From NCBI RefSeq assembly GCF_019239235.1, contig NZ_JAAZTS010000027.1:1-35669 (forward strand): a DNA stretch of 35,669 bases. Reading direction: 5' to 3'. Below are positions 8,369 to 16,781 of the stretch, piece by piece (the first letter of the stretch is position 1; every line of letters begins with the position of its first letter). The translations under genes and the position numbers were made by a program. The DNA is from Caecibacteroides pullorum (lineage in GTDB: Bacteria > Bacteroidota > Bacteroidia > Bacteroidales > Bacteroidaceae). Under the pieces are notes generated by a model that was given only the letters and a program-made list of their open reading frames with translations, made no database searches and was not told the origin of the DNA.

Positions 8369-9085
8369 ATGATGAATTTCAAGAAAGGAGAAGTCTTATA
8401 CCTGAACAAGCCGTTGGGCTGGACATCGTTCAAGGTGGTGGGCCACGTGCGTTACCACATCTGCCGGCGGCTGGGCGTGAAGAAGTTGAAAGTGGGCCAT
8501 GCCGGTACGCTCGACCCCCTGGCTACGGGTGTCATGATTGTGTGCACGGGCAAGGCAACGAAGCGGATAGAAGAGTTCCAGTATCACACGAAGGAGTACA
8601 TCGCCACCATCCGGCTGGGCGCCACGACTCCTTCCTACGACCTGGAGCACGAGATAGATGCCGTCTATCCCACGGAGCACATCACCCGCGAGCTGGTAGA
8701 AGAGACGCTGAAACGTTTTGTCGGCGAGATACAACAGATCCCTCCCGCTTTCTCTGCCTGTATGGTGAACGGCAAGCGCGCCTATGACCTAGCGCGTAAG
8801 GGTGAGGACGTGGAGTTGAAACCCAAGTTGCTCGTAATTGATGAGATAGAGCTGTTGGAATGCAATTTGCCTGAAATAAAAGTACGTGTGGTATGTAGCA
8901 AAGGTACCTATATCCGTGCCCTGGCCCGCGACATCGGCGAAGCACTGAACAGCGGCGCCCACCTGACAGCCTTGGAACGTACACGCGTAGGGGATGTTCG
9001 TATTGAGGACTGCCTCAATCCGCTCGACTTCAAGGACTGGATCAATGCACAGGAAATAGAGACAGATACAGAAGAGGAACAATAA
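8369..9085 (+). CDS. truB: tRNA pseudouridine(55) synthase TruB
   Basis: A 238-residue TruB that isomerises U55 in the T-loop of tRNAs. The catalytic motif GHAGTLDPLATG has nucleophile Asp49. The YLNKPLGWTS opening, the VCSKGTYIRALARDIGEAL RNA-contact stretch and the ALERTRVG segment are all typical. Two successive ATGs (8369, 8372) could start it. It begins six bases after uppP. The acidic tail with several Glu residues is a little longer than the core fold. Confidence 0.95.
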   Translation: MMNFKKGEVLYLNKPLGWTSFKVVGHVRYHICRRLGVKKLKVGHAGTLDPLATGVMIVCTGKATKRIEEFQYHTKEYIATIRLGATTPSYDLEHEIDAVYPTEHITRELVEETLKRFVGEIQQIPPAFSACMVNGKRAYDLARKGEDVELKPKLLVIDEIELLECNLPEIKVRVVCSKGTYIRALARDIGEALNSGAHLTALERTRVGDVRIEDCLNPLDFKDWINAQEIETDTEEEQ

Positions 9086-9115
9086 AATCAACCCAATATA
9101 AAAGAAAGGAAAGAT

Positions 9116-10174
9116 ATGAAACTGTCGCAATTCAAATTCAAGCTTCCTGAGGAAAGGATCGCTTTACATCCCACCAAGTACAGGGATGAGTCGCGTCTGA
9201 TGGTGCTGCACCGCAAGACAGGGGAAATAGAACATCGGATGTTCAAGGACATATTGGACTATTTCGACGACAAGGACGTGTTTGTATTCAACGACACCAA
9301 AGTATTCCCCGCCCGCCTGTACGGCAACAAAGAGAAAACAGGAGCCCGTATCGAAGTATTCCTGTTGCGCGAGCTGAATGAAGAACTGCGTTTGTGGGAC
9401 GTACTCGTCGACCCTGCCCGCAAGATACGTATCGGAAATAAGCTCTACTTTGGAGACGACGATTCAATGGTAGCCGAAGTCATTGATAACACCACTTCAC
9501 GTGGACGTACCCTGCGCTTCCTTTACGACGGCCCGCACGATGAATTCAAGAAGGCACTCTACGCATTAGGAGAAACTCCATTGCCCCATAGCATCATCAA
9601 CCGTCCTGTAGAACCAGAAGACGCCGAACGTTTCCAATCTATCTTTGCCCGCCACGAAGGTGCCGTAACGGCTCCAACAGCCAATCTGCACTTCAGCCGC
9701 GAGTTGATGAAACGCATGGAAATCAAAGGAATAGACTTTGCGTACATCACACTTCACGCAGGTTTAGGCAATTTCCGCGAAATCGATGTGGAAGATCTGA
9801 CGAAGCACAAAACAGACTCTGAGCAGATGATTGTAGATCAAGAAGCCGTGAATATCGTGAATCGTGCCAAGGACCTGAACAAGCAAGTGTGTGCTGTAGG
9901 CACAACCGTAATGCGTGCCATCGAAAGTACCGTCAGCACCGACGGCCATCTGAAGACTTACGACGGCTGGACGAATAAGTTCATTTTCCCGCCCTACGAT
10001 TTTACGGTAGCCAATGCAATGGTATCTAATTTCCACATGCCACTTTCTACTTTGTTGATGATTGTGGCCGCTTTCGGAGGATATGAACAGGTGATGAATG
10101 CTTACGACGTAGCTCTAAAAGAAGAGTACCGTTTCGGTACCTATGGTGACGCTATGCTTATTACAGATAAATAA
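9116..10174 (+). CDS. queA: S-adenosylmethionine:tRNA ribosyltransferase-isomerase QueA
   Basis: A 352-residue QueA, which transfers and isomerises the ribosyl group of SAM to preQ1 in tRNA to make epoxyqueuosine. Recognised by the N-terminal [29 protein letters not shown], the TAPTANLHF stretch, [11 protein letters not shown] and the C-terminal [19 protein letters not shown]. Full length for the family. It starts 30 bases after truB in a run of tRNA-modification and cofactor genes. Confidence 0.95.
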   Translation: MKLSQFKFKLPEERIALHPTKYRDESRLMVLHRKTGEIEHRMFKDILDYFDDKDVFVFNDTKVFPARLYGNKEKTGARIEVFLLRELNEELRLWDVLVDPARKIRIGNKLYFGDDDSMVAEVIDNTTSRGRTLRFLYDGPHDEFKKALYALGETPLPHSIINRPVEPEDAERFQSIFARHEGAVTAPTANLHFSRELMKRMEIKGIDFAYITLHAGLGNFREIDVEDLTKHKTDSEQMIVDQEAVNIVNRAKDLNKQVCAVGTTVMRAIESTVSTDGHLKTYDGWTNKFIFPPYDFTVANAMVSNFHMPLSTLLMIVAAFGGYEQVMNAYDVALKEEYRFGTYGDAMLITDK

Positions 10175-10181
10175 TCATTTA

Positions 10182-10721
10182 ATGGAGGATTCTTCATTTA
10201 TATATTATTTAGGTCTGGGTACCAATCTCGGCAATAAAGAGCAGAATCTTCGCGATGCTGTTCAGAAGATAGAAGAGCGGATAGGGAAAGTGGTTTCCCT
10301 GTCCGCTTTTTACGCAACTGTCCCTTGGGGATTTGACTCTGCAAACGGTTTTCTGAATGCAGCCTGTCGAGTTGATACGACCCTGCATCCCTTACAAATT
10401 CTGGAAAGTACACAAGCGATAGAGTACGAAATGGGACGTATAGGTAAATCTGTAGACGGTATTTATCACGACCGTATCATTGACATAGACCTGCTAATTT
10501 GCCTAGATATATCGGGCAGAGAAGTACTCATGGACACTCCGCAACTGAAGTTACCTCACCCATTGATACATCTCCGCGATTTTGTAATGAAACCACTAAA
10601 AGAAATAGCTCCTGAGCTGACATATTCAATCTTATCAAAACAAAAAGAAAATGAAAAAAATAGGATTGTTCATCCTGCTTCTATGGGTTATACTATGTAT
10701 AAAAGCCCAAGAGAAGAATGA
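10182..10721 (+). CDS. folK: 2-amino-4-hydroxy-6-hydroxymethyldihydropteridine pyrophosphokinase FolK
   Basis: FolK transfers pyrophosphate from ATP to 6-hydroxymethyl-dihydropterin in folate synthesis. Visible motifs are YLGLGTNLGNKEQNL at the N terminus, FYATVPWG, the catalytic/metal stretch HDRIIDIDLL, and LPHPLIHLRDFVMKPL near the end. I place the start at ATG 10182 (MEDSSF, 179 residues), eight bases after queA. The earlier in-frame ATG at 10143 lies inside queA and would add 13 non-homologous residues. The C-terminal 23 codons overlap the next gene by 71 bases and look unconserved. Confidence 0.92.
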   Translation: MEDSSFIYYLGLGTNLGNKEQNLRDAVQKIEERIGKVVSLSAFYATVPWGFDSANGFLNAACRVDTTLHPLQILESTQAIEYEMGRIGKSVDGIYHDRIIDIDLLICLDISGREVLMDTPQLKLPHPLIHLRDFVMKPLKEIAPELTYSILSKQKENEKNRIVHPASMGYTMYKSPREE

Positions 10722-11679
10722 ATTTACCGTATTGCAATGGAACATCTGGCAGGAAGGTACGCAGGTAAAGGGAGGATATGATGCCATTGTGGACGAGATA
10801 GTCCGCCTGAAACCCGACTTTGTAACACTCAGTGAAGTAAGGAATTATAAGAATACCCGCTTTTGCGACCGTATCGTCCAATCGTTGAAGCAACGAGGCG
10901 AAATTTATTATTCCTTTTTCAGTTATGATTCGGGACTGCTGAGCCGTTATCCCATTACAGATTCATTGACCGTTTTCCCCCCGAAGGACGACCACGGGAG
11001 CATTTACAAGATGGTAAGTTCCATCCACGGGCATCGAATAGCCGTCTATACGGCCCATCTGGACTACCTGAGCGATGCCTATTACAACGTACGCGGTTAT
11101 GATGGCTCCACCTGGAAGGAAATCCCCATTCCGCAGACGGTGTGCGAAGTGTTGCAGGTGAACGACGCTTCCCTGCGCGACGACGCTATCCGCAACTTCA
11201 TCGCCGAAGCGAAGAAAGACATTGCCGAAGGGACCATCGTGATATTGGGCGGCGACTTCAACGAGCCGTCACACCTCGACTGGACGCGCGAGACAAAAGA
11301 CCTCTTCGACCACAACGGCCTGATTGTGCCCTGGACGGTTCCCCTGCTTCTAGACAACAACGGTTTTGTCGATACGTACCGCGAACTCTATCCCTACGTT
11401 ATCAACTATCCCGGTTTCACTTTCCCTGCCGACAACCCGCTTATCCCCGTCGAGAAGCTGACGTGGGCACCCAAAGCCGATGAACGCGACCGTATAGACT
11501 ATGTTTTTTACCATCCGCATCCGGCCGTTGAACTGAAGGATGCCGTCATCTTCGGCCCCCGTGGCTCCATCGTCAACAGCAAGCGTATGCCCGAAGAATC
11601 GAAAGACCGTTTCCTGCTACCTTTGGGCGTTTGGCCTACCGACCATAAAGGGGTGCTAGTAACTTTCAGACTAAAATAA
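10651..11679 (+). CDS. Secreted endonuclease/exonuclease/phosphatase-fold protein
   Basis: A 342-residue exported protein with a Sec signal peptide (MKKIGLFILLLWVILCIKAQ). The EEP-superfamily catalytic set is intact: Asn31 in LQWNIW, Glu62 in TLSEVRN, His136 in TAHLDY, GGDFNEPSH (200-208), DRIDYVFYH (280-288) and the closing Asp331-His332 pair. Members cleave phosphodiesters or phosphomonoesters in nucleic acids, sphingomyelin or inositol phosphates; the true substrate is unknown. A periplasmic or outer-membrane-facing location is expected. The reading frame begins 71 bases inside folK, and the signal peptide supports this start. Codon use becomes more GC-rich after about 11050. Confidence 0.85.
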   Translation: MKKIGLFILLLWVILCIKAQEKNEFTVLQWNIWQEGTQVKGGYDAIVDEIVRLKPDFVTLSEVRNYKNTRFCDRIVQSLKQRGEIYYSFFSYDSGLLSRYPITDSLTVFPPKDDHGSIYKMVSSIHGHRIAVYTAHLDYLSDAYYNVRGYDGSTWKEIPIPQTVCEVLQVNDASLRDDAIRNFIAEAKKDIAEGTIVILGGDFNEPSHLDWTRETKDLFDHNGLIVPWTVPLLLDNNGFVDTYRELYPYVINYPGFTFPADNPLIPVEKLTWAPKADERDRIDYVFYHPHPAVELKDAVIFGPRGSIVNSKRMPEESKDRFLLPLGVWPTDHKGVLVTFRLK

Positions 11680-11733
11680 TCTTCGTGTAACGTTAATTTT
11701 GGCCTAAAGCATCGTTTCTTGAAGAAAAAGCGC

Positions 11734-11741
11734 TATCTTTG
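11734..11741 (+). promoter_or_regulatory. -7 promoter element for metK
   Basis: TATCTTTG fits the Bacteroides -7 consensus exactly. Transcription would begin near 11748, just before the riboswitch, leaving a leader of about 160 bases before metK. No clear -33 TTTG is seen at the usual spacing. Confidence 0.6.
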
Positions 11742-11754
11742 TACCCGAAATAAC

Positions 11755-11809
11755 TATGTGGAAAGATTTGAGTAGCTTGCAACCACAGAAAAAAATGCTA
11801 AAACACATA
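11755..11809 (+). promoter_or_regulatory. SAM-II type riboswitch upstream of metK
   Basis: The core matches the SAM-II (RF00521) H-type pseudoknot. P1 is TGTGG (11757-11761) with CCACA (11783-11787). Its loop starts with the conserved GATTTGA (11765-11771) and ends in TTGCAA (11777-11782). After an A-rich linker comes GCTAAAA (11797-11803), whose GC and AA pair with the loop's TTGC, leaving a U bulged as in the SAM-contacting U of known structures. The gene downstream makes SAM, so feedback repression fits. TATGTG (11755-11760) can alternatively pair with CACATA (11804-11809), a possible competing helix. A seven-codon frame (ATG 11795 to TGA 11818) starts inside the aptamer. Identified from memory of the consensus, not by a covariance search. 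Confidence 0.85.
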
Positions 11810-11905
11810 CTTTTCTGAACAGTACGGCCACGAGCCGATACTTCTACTCGCTGAACTTTCCCATTCAAACTTTGTTTTATTAATTATTATTTAACTGTTA
11901 TTGAA

Positions 11906-13198
11906 ATGGGATACTTGTTTACATCCGAATCGGTGTCTGAAGGACACCCCGACAAAGTGGCCGACCAAATATCGGACGCTGTACTTGACAAACTGTTGGC
12001 CTACGACCCTAGTTCGAAGGTAGCTTGCGAAACGCTGGTAACAACCGGACAGGTAGTACTGGCCGGCGAAGTAAAGACTAAAGCTTACGTAGACCTCCAA
12101 CTCATTGCACGTGAAGTCATCAAGAAGATTGGTTATACGAAAGGCGAATACATGTTCGAGAGCAACTCATGCGGCGTGCTGAGCGCCATCCACGAGCAAA
12201 GCCCTGACATCAACCGAGGGGTAGAGCGTGAGGACCCCATGGAGCAAGGTGCAGGCGACCAAGGTATGATGTTCGGTTACGCCACCAACGAGACTGAGAA
12301 CTACATGCCACTCTCACTCGACTTAGCACACCGCATCCTTCAGGTGCTGGCCGACATTCGCCGCGAAGGCAAACAGATGACCTACTTACGCCCCGACGCC
12401 AAGAGCCAAGTAACTATCGAATACGACGACAACAACACGCCTGTACGCATTGATACTATCGTCGTTTCCACGCAGCACGACGACTTCATCCAGCCTGCCG
12501 ATGGTACGGAGGCTGCCCAACTGAAAGCCGATGAAGAAATGCTGGCCGTCATCCGCAAGGATGTCATCGAAGTGTTGATGCCTCGTGTCATCGCTTCTAT
12601 CCATGCTCCGAAAGTGCTTGCTTTGTTTAATGACCACATCACCTATCACGTCAATCCTACCGGTAAGTTCGTAATCGGAGGTCCTCATGGCGATACCGGT
12701 TTGACGGGTCGCAAGATTATTGTAGATACTTATGGCGGTAAGGGTGCACACGGTGGTGGTGCTTTCTCCGGCAAAGACCCCTCGAAGGTAGACCGCTCGG
12801 CTGCCTATGCCGCTCGTCATATTGCCAAGAACCTTGTTGCAGCCGGTGTGGCCGACGAAATTTTGGTACAGGTCAGCTATGCCATCGGTGTGGCACGCCC
12901 CATCAACATCTACGTCAACACCTATGGACGTAGCCATGTGAACATGAGCGACGGTGAGATAGCCCGCAAGATTGACGAAATCTTCGATCTCCGCCCCAAA
13001 GCCATTGAGGATCGTCTGAAACTGCGTAACCCCATCTATCAGGAAACGGCAGCTTACGGACACATGGGACGTGAGCCTCAAATTGTGACCAAGCATTTCC
13101 GTAGCCGTTACGAAGGCAACAAGGATGTTACGGTAGAGCTCTTCACGTGGGAGAAACTCGACTATGTAGATAAGGTAAAAGCTGCTTTCGGATTATAA
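11906..13198 (+). CDS. metK: S-adenosylmethionine synthetase MetK
   Basis: A 430-residue MetK making SAM from methionine and ATP in the cytoplasm. Visible motifs are [18 protein letters not shown] (11-28), the substrate loop [29 protein letters not shown], and [19 protein letters not shown] with the ATP-binding Lys/Asp residues. The protein is longer than the roughly 384 residues of the E. coli enzyme, as is usual in Bacteroidota. It forms a single-gene unit: own promoter box, riboswitch leader and strong terminator. Confidence 0.97.
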   Translation: MGYLFTSESVSEGHPDKVADQISDAVLDKLLAYDPSSKVACETLVTTGQVVLAGEVKTKAYVDLQLIAREVIKKIGYTKGEYMFESNSCGVLSAIHEQSPDINRGVEREDPMEQGAGDQGMMFGYATNETENYMPLSLDLAHRILQVLADIRREGKQMTYLRPDAKSQVTIEYDDNNTPVRIDTIVVSTQHDDFIQPADGTEAAQLKADEEMLAVIRKDVIEVLMPRVIASIHAPKVLALFNDHITYHVNPTGKFVIGGPHGDTGLTGRKIIVDTYGGKGAHGGGAFSGKDPSKVDRSAAYAARHIAKNLVAAGVADEILVQVSYAIGVARPINIYVNTYGRSHVNMSDGEIARKIDEIFDLRPKAIEDRLKLRNPIYQETAAYGHMGREPQIVTKHFRSRYEGNKDVTVELFTWEKLDYVDKVKAAFGL

Positions 13199-13219
13199 TC
13201 CGGCAGTATTTGTTCTTAC

Positions 13220-13269
13220 CGAGGGTGTGTCAAAGGAAGGGAATCCTTTTGGTACACCCTCGTTTTTTT
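13220..13269 (+). terminator. Rho-independent terminator of metK
   Basis: CGAGGGTGT (13220-13228) pairs with ACACCCTCG (13254-13262). An inner stem of CAAAGGA with TCCTTTTG continues the hairpin, and seven T residues follow (13263-13269). Confidence 0.93.
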
Positions 13270-13302
13270 GTCTGTAAGCGTACTTTTCTGACTGAAATCA
13301 TG

Positions 13303-13310
13303 TACCTTTG
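13303..13310 (+). promoter_or_regulatory. -7 promoter element for the LOG-family gene
   Basis: TACCTTTG fits TAnnTTTG and lies 28 bases before the chosen ATG. It shows that a TTG-initiated frame beginning at 13308 cannot be the real start, since that codon is part of the promoter. The terminator of metK is immediately upstream, so a new transcription unit begins here. Confidence 0.6.
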
Positions 13311-13337
13311 CCTGCAAAACCAATCCGTGTCATCATG

Positions 13338-13925
13338 ATGAATAAGATTAATGCTGTCTGTGTCTATAGTGCGTCGAGTACGAAAATCGATTCTGTATAT
13401 TTTGAAACAGCCCGTAAGTTGGGTACCCTGTTGGCTCAGAATGGTATCCGTGTAGTCAACGGTGCCGGAAATATGGGATTGATGGCTGCTGTTTCCGATG
13501 CTGCGCTAGCGGCTGGAGGGAAGGTAACAGGTGTCATTCCCCATTTTATGGTAGAGCAGAACTGGCATCATACTGGATTGAGCGAACTGATAGAAATCAA
13601 CACCATGCACGAACGCAAGCAGAAGATGGCTGCCCTAAGTGACGCTGTCATCGCCCTGCCCGGCGGTTGCGGCACACTAGAAGAGCTGCTCGAGATCATC
13701 ACTTGGAAGCAACTGGGCCTCTATCTGAACCCCATCGTCATCCTGAACGTGAAAGGCTACTATAACCCGCTACTCGAAATGTTCGCCCGTGCAGCCGAAG
13801 AACATTTCATGGGTGTTCGCCACATGGATATCTGGCGTGTAGCCAATACACCTGAAGAGGCCATAACACAAATACAAACCACTCCTATTTGGGACGTTTC
13901 CATCCGTAAATTTGCTGCTTTATGA
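13338..13925 (+). CDS. LOG-family (TIGR00730) nucleoside 5'-monophosphate phosphoribohydrolase-like protein
   Basis: A 195-residue Rossmann-fold protein of the LOG family (lysine-decarboxylase-like in old annotation). Known members split adenosine-type nucleotides or cytokinin ribotides into base and ribose 5-phosphate. Visible are VNGAGNMGLMAAVSDAALAAGG (40-61), the catalytic Arg93 region MHERKQKMA and the signature PGGCGTLEE (108-116) with its catalytic Glu. I use ATG 13338 (or 13335) because the conserved INAVCVYSASS strand starts right after it. Its stop overlaps the next start by four bases (ATGA), suggesting translational coupling. The cellular substrate is unknown. Confidence 0.88.
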   Translation: MNKINAVCVYSASSTKIDSVYFETARKLGTLLAQNGIRVVNGAGNMGLMAAVSDAALAAGGKVTGVIPHFMVEQNWHHTGLSELIEINTMHERKQKMAALSDAVIALPGGCGTLEELLEIITWKQLGLYLNPIVILNVKGYYNPLLEMFARAAEEHFMGVRHMDIWRVANTPEEAITQIQTTPIWDVSIRKFAAL

Positions 13926-14656
13926 TACTTTCGCCACTGCTCCAGGCTATACCCATCTCAGAACAAGGCATCCCCCTGCCCTATCTGCCAGGACGTGACG
14001 ATACCATCGCGTTGCTACTATTGTGCTGCTTCCTACTATCATCCTATATTCTCTCCCGCAGCCGTAAGTTTTTGCTCCAGCTAGGCAAAGACTTTATCAT
14101 GCACCGTGAACGAGCTAGCATCTTTGCAATATCCTCAGGAACAGACATTCGTTTTCTGCTGGTACTGATTCTTCAAACCTGCGTACTGGCCGGCATTTAC
14201 CTCTTCGTCTGTTTCAGCGACCTCTACCCTGAAATAATCCATACTATACCATCTTCCTTCCTCCTTGCCGGCTACATAGCAAGTTGCATACTATACCTCT
14301 TTCTGAAATGGTCTATCTATTCTATGCTTGGATGGATTTTCTTTGACAAAGGTACAGTGGATTTCTGGATGGAATCTTATTCCACTCTCTTATACTATAT
14401 GGGATTCGGGCTTTTTCTCTCTATTCTCATGGTAGTCTACCTCGATTTCAGTCTGCAAAATTGTGTTATAATCGGCCTCCTTCTGCTTGGTTTGGTTAAA
14501 ATATTGATGTTTTACAAATGGATAAAGCTTTTTTGTCACAATTTGTTCGGCTGTTTCCTTTTAATTTTATACTTTTGTGCCCTTGAAATCAGCCCTTGTA
14601 TTATGTTATACAGCGGGTTGACACAACTAAACGATTTTTTGACAATAAAATTTTAG
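13922..14656 (+). CDS. DUF4271 family polytopic membrane protein
   Basis: A 244-residue protein with about six to seven hydrophobic helices, starting near residue 29 and running to about 230, separated by short basic loops such as SRSRKFLLQLGKDF. It matches DUF4271, a Bacteroidota family of unknown function commonly found just before the hemD-like gene. There is no enzymatic motif. It overlaps the LOG gene by four bases and ends four bases before the next start. Confidence 0.8.
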   Translation: MILSPLLQAIPISEQGIPLPYLPGRDDTIALLLLCCFLLSSYILSRSRKFLLQLGKDFIMHRERASIFAISSGTDIRFLLVLILQTCVLAGIYLFVCFSDLYPEIIHTIPSSFLLAGYIASCILYLFLKWSIYSMLGWIFFDKGTVDFWMESYSTLLYYMGFGLFLSILMVVYLDFSLQNCVIIGLLLLGLVKILMFYKWIKLFCHNLFGCFLLILYFCALEISPCIMLYSGLTQLNDFLTIKF

Positions 14657-14660
14657 GACG

Positions 14661-15410
14661 TTGAAAATAAAAAAAGTGCTTGTATCGCAGCCGAAGCCGG
14701 CCTCAGAGAAGTCTCCATACTACGATATAGCCGAAAAGTACGGAGTGAAAATAGAATTTCGCCCGTTTATAAAAGTGGAGAGCGTTTCTGCAAAAGAGTT
14801 CAGACAACAGAAGATCTCGATTCTAGACCATACAGCTGTGGTTTTCACATCTCGCCACGCTATCGATCATTTCTTCCACTTGTGCACAGAACTGCGTGTT
14901 ACGATTCCAGAAACCATGAAATATTTCTGTGTAACCGAGTCCATTGCACTCTACATTCAAAAGTACGTACAATATCGGAAGCGTAAGATATTTTTTGGCC
15001 AAACCGGCAAGTTCGACGACTTGCTGCCAGCCATTCTGAAACACAAGACGGAAAAATATTTGGTCCCCATGTCAGACGTACATACCGACGAAATTAAGAA
15101 TGCATTGGATAAGAACAAAATCCAGCATAGTGAGGCTGTCATGTACCGTACGGTGAGCAATGACTTCCAACCAGGTGAATCATTCGACTACGACATGCTG
15201 GTGTTCTTTAGCCCCGCAGGAGTGTCTTCTCTGCAAAAAAACTTCCCTAACTTTGAACAGAAAGACATTAAAATAGGTACTTTCGGTTCTACAACGGCAC
15301 AAGCTGTACGCGATGCAGGACTGCGTCTCGACTTGGAAGCCCCCAGCGTAAAAGCCCCTTCAATGACAGCGGCTCTTGACATGTTTATCAAGGAGAACAA
15401 TAAAGAATAA
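14661..15410 (+). CDS. hemD: Uroporphyrinogen-III synthase family protein (HemD-like)
   Basis: A 249-residue protein of the HemD fold (two-lobed alpha/beta). It begins KKVLVSQPKPASEKSPYYD, and has the VVFTSRHAIDHFF, VPMSD, AVMYRTVSND and VFFSPAGVSSL stretches typical of the family. The canonical reaction closes hydroxymethylbilane to uroporphyrinogen III. Many Bacteroides need external haem and lack most early pathway genes, so the real role of this conserved copy is uncertain. The start codon is TTG at 14661; the first residues match the conserved N terminus and no ATG is available nearby. It ends directly against rnpA with no gap. Confidence 0.8.
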   Translation: MKIKKVLVSQPKPASEKSPYYDIAEKYGVKIEFRPFIKVESVSAKEFRQQKISILDHTAVVFTSRHAIDHFFHLCTELRVTIPETMKYFCVTESIALYIQKYVQYRKRKIFFGQTGKFDDLLPAILKHKTEKYLVPMSDVHTDEIKNALDKNKIQHSEAVMYRTVSNDFQPGESFDYDMLVFFSPAGVSSLQKNFPNFEQKDIKIGTFGSTTAQAVRDAGLRLDLEAPSVKAPSMTAALDMFIKENNKE

Positions 15411-15815
15411 GTGAACAGATTGCGAAAGCCCGAAAGGCTGAACAAAAAAAAGATAATAGAGAAGATGTTCGCGGGAGGTTCGCGTTCCTTCTCTATTTTT
15501 CCTTTACGGGTAGTATGGTTGCCAGTAGAGGAACTTGATGTGCAGGCATCCATTCTGATCAGTGTATCCAAACGTCGCTTCAAACGAGCAGTTAAACGTA
15601 ACCGCATAAAACGTCAAATACGTGAAGCCTACCGTTTAAATAAACAAATACTACTTGCTCCTTTGACTGAAAAAAACAGGCGTCTAGCTATTGCTTTCAT
15701 CTACCTAGCTGACGAACTGATGAATTCGGCATTGGTGGAAGAGAAAATAAAGGCAGCTTTGACACGTATTGTTGAAAAGATCTCGACCGAACAGACGGTC
15801 CAGCCTACCGAATGA
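15411..15815 (+). CDS. rnpA: Ribonuclease P protein component
   Basis: A 134-residue RnpA, the protein partner of the RNase P ribozyme in 5' maturation of tRNAs. The family signature [25 protein letters not shown] lies near residues 51-75 and gives the basic RNA-binding helix. The N terminus ([16 protein letters not shown]) is typical of Bacteroides. It starts with GTG immediately after the hemD stop (zero gap) and overlaps yidD by four bases. In many bacteria rnpA sits beside rpmH; here it is in the hemD-yidD run usual for Bacteroidota. Confidence 0.93.
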   Translation: MNRLRKPERLNKKKIIEKMFAGGSRSFSIFPLRVVWLPVEELDVQASILISVSKRRFKRAVKRNRIKRQIREAYRLNKQILLAPLTEKNRRLAIAFIYLADELMNSALVEEKIKAALTRIVEKISTEQTVQPTE

Positions 15816-16036
15816 TCAGAAAACTACTGACATACCTACTATTACTCCCCATTTATTTCTATCAACGGTGTATTTCTCCGCTGACTCCTCCATCCTGCCG
15901 TTTCACGCCTACATGTTCGCAATATGCTGTAGAAGCACTGAAAAAACACGGACCAATTAAAGGGCTTTATTTAGCTATTAGACGAATTCTTCGCTGTCAT
16001 CCTTGGGGAGGATCAGGCTACGACCCCGTTCCTTGA
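15812..16036 (+). CDS. yidD: Membrane protein insertion efficiency factor YidD
   Basis: A 74-residue YidD with an amphipathic/hydrophobic N terminus, the signature [18 protein letters not shown] (22-39) including the conserved cysteines, and [13 protein letters not shown] at the end. YidD assists insertion of inner-membrane proteins with YidC. Start overlaps the rnpA stop (ATGA). Confidence 0.95.
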   Translation: MIRKLLTYLLLLPIYFYQRCISPLTPPSCRFTPTCSQYAVEALKKHGPIKGLYLAIRRILRCHPWGGSGYDPVP

Positions 16037-16054
16037 ACTTGCTTTTATTAGTTT

Positions 16055-16702
16055 ATGCATACCTTGCCTATAGATATCCACACCCATCAACTTCCAGCCT
16101 TACCGGGAGAGGCCATTATCTGCTGTTTGCCCGATACATTCCATCCACAGGAAAACAGCTGGTATTCCGTAGGTATTCACCCCTGGCAACTGGACAACTA
16201 CGCATGGAAAGAGGCTGCATTCAAAGTACACTTTGAATCGTTGATACATCATCCGCAAGTGATAGCAATAGGTGAAGCCGGGTTAGACAAGCTCGCAAGT
16301 ACCTCTCTGCCTCAACAAATAGAAGCACTACGCTATCAAGCTATTGTAGCCGAAACAATCGCTAAGCCCTTAATTCTTCATCTGGTGAAGGCTACAACGG
16401 AATTGCTGGCACTGAAAAAAGAACTGTCTCCTCGTGTACCTTGGATTATCCACGGTTTTCGTGGTAAGCTACAACTAGCCCTCGAACTTGTGCGCCACGG
16501 TTTATATCTTTCATTTGGTGCTAACTATCAAGAGGAAGCCATGAAACAGATACCTACCAACCGTCTGTTACTGGAAACGGACGAAAGCAACGTACCTATC
16601 GCAGACTTATACAAAAAAGCCGCGCTTCTACGTAACATAACAGATAAAGAACTCATGGAAACAGTTTCCACTAACATACAACGTATCTTTTTTGAACATT
16701 AA
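16055..16702 (+). CDS. TatD-family metal-dependent hydrolase (short form)
   Basis: A 215-residue TatD-like amidohydrolase-fold protein. Metal and catalytic residues are DIHTHQ (His9, His11), GEAGLD (Glu74), the LILHLVKA His109, IHGFRG (His133) and LLETDES (Asp176). TatD proteins act as metal-dependent 3'-5' DNA exonucleases in known cases. This one is about 45 residues shorter than the typical 260, with the loss spread in loops, as seen in some Bacteroidota homologues. It starts 18 bases after yidD and ends the operon. Confidence 0.85.
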   Translation: MHTLPIDIHTHQLPALPGEAIICCLPDTFHPQENSWYSVGIHPWQLDNYAWKEAAFKVHFESLIHHPQVIAIGEAGLDKLASTSLPQQIEALRYQAIVAETIAKPLILHLVKATTELLALKKELSPRVPWIIHGFRGKLQLALELVRHGLYLSFGANYQEEAMKQIPTNRLLLETDESNVPIADLYKKAALLRNITDKELMETVSTNIQRIFFEH

Positions 16703-16704
16703 GT

Positions 16705-16735
16705 TTTGTTTCTTCAAAGAAAGGTCGTACTTTTG
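16705..16735 (+). promoter_or_regulatory. Near-perfect Bacteroides promoter of tyrS
   Basis: TTTG (16705-16708) and TACTTTTG (16728-16735) are separated by exactly 19 bases, matching the primary sigma factor consensus TTTG-N19-TAnnTTTG. The expected transcription start is near 16741, about 40 bases before the tyrS ATG. Confidence 0.85.
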
Positions 16736-16781
16736 TAGCAAGTATAACTATAAATCAAATCATTAAACAATCAATCATTCG

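Noticed and set aside
10143..10181. Upstream ATG for folK
   Set aside because: It lies inside queA and adds residues without homology; ATG 10182 directly precedes the conserved first strand.
13308..13337. TTG start for the LOG-family gene
   Set aside because: The codon is part of the TACCTTTG promoter box; ATG 13335/13338 fits the conserved N terminus.
16709..16722. Imperfect palindrome between the -33 and -7 boxes of tyrS
   Set aside because: Short and imperfect in AT-rich DNA; no evidence that it is an operator.
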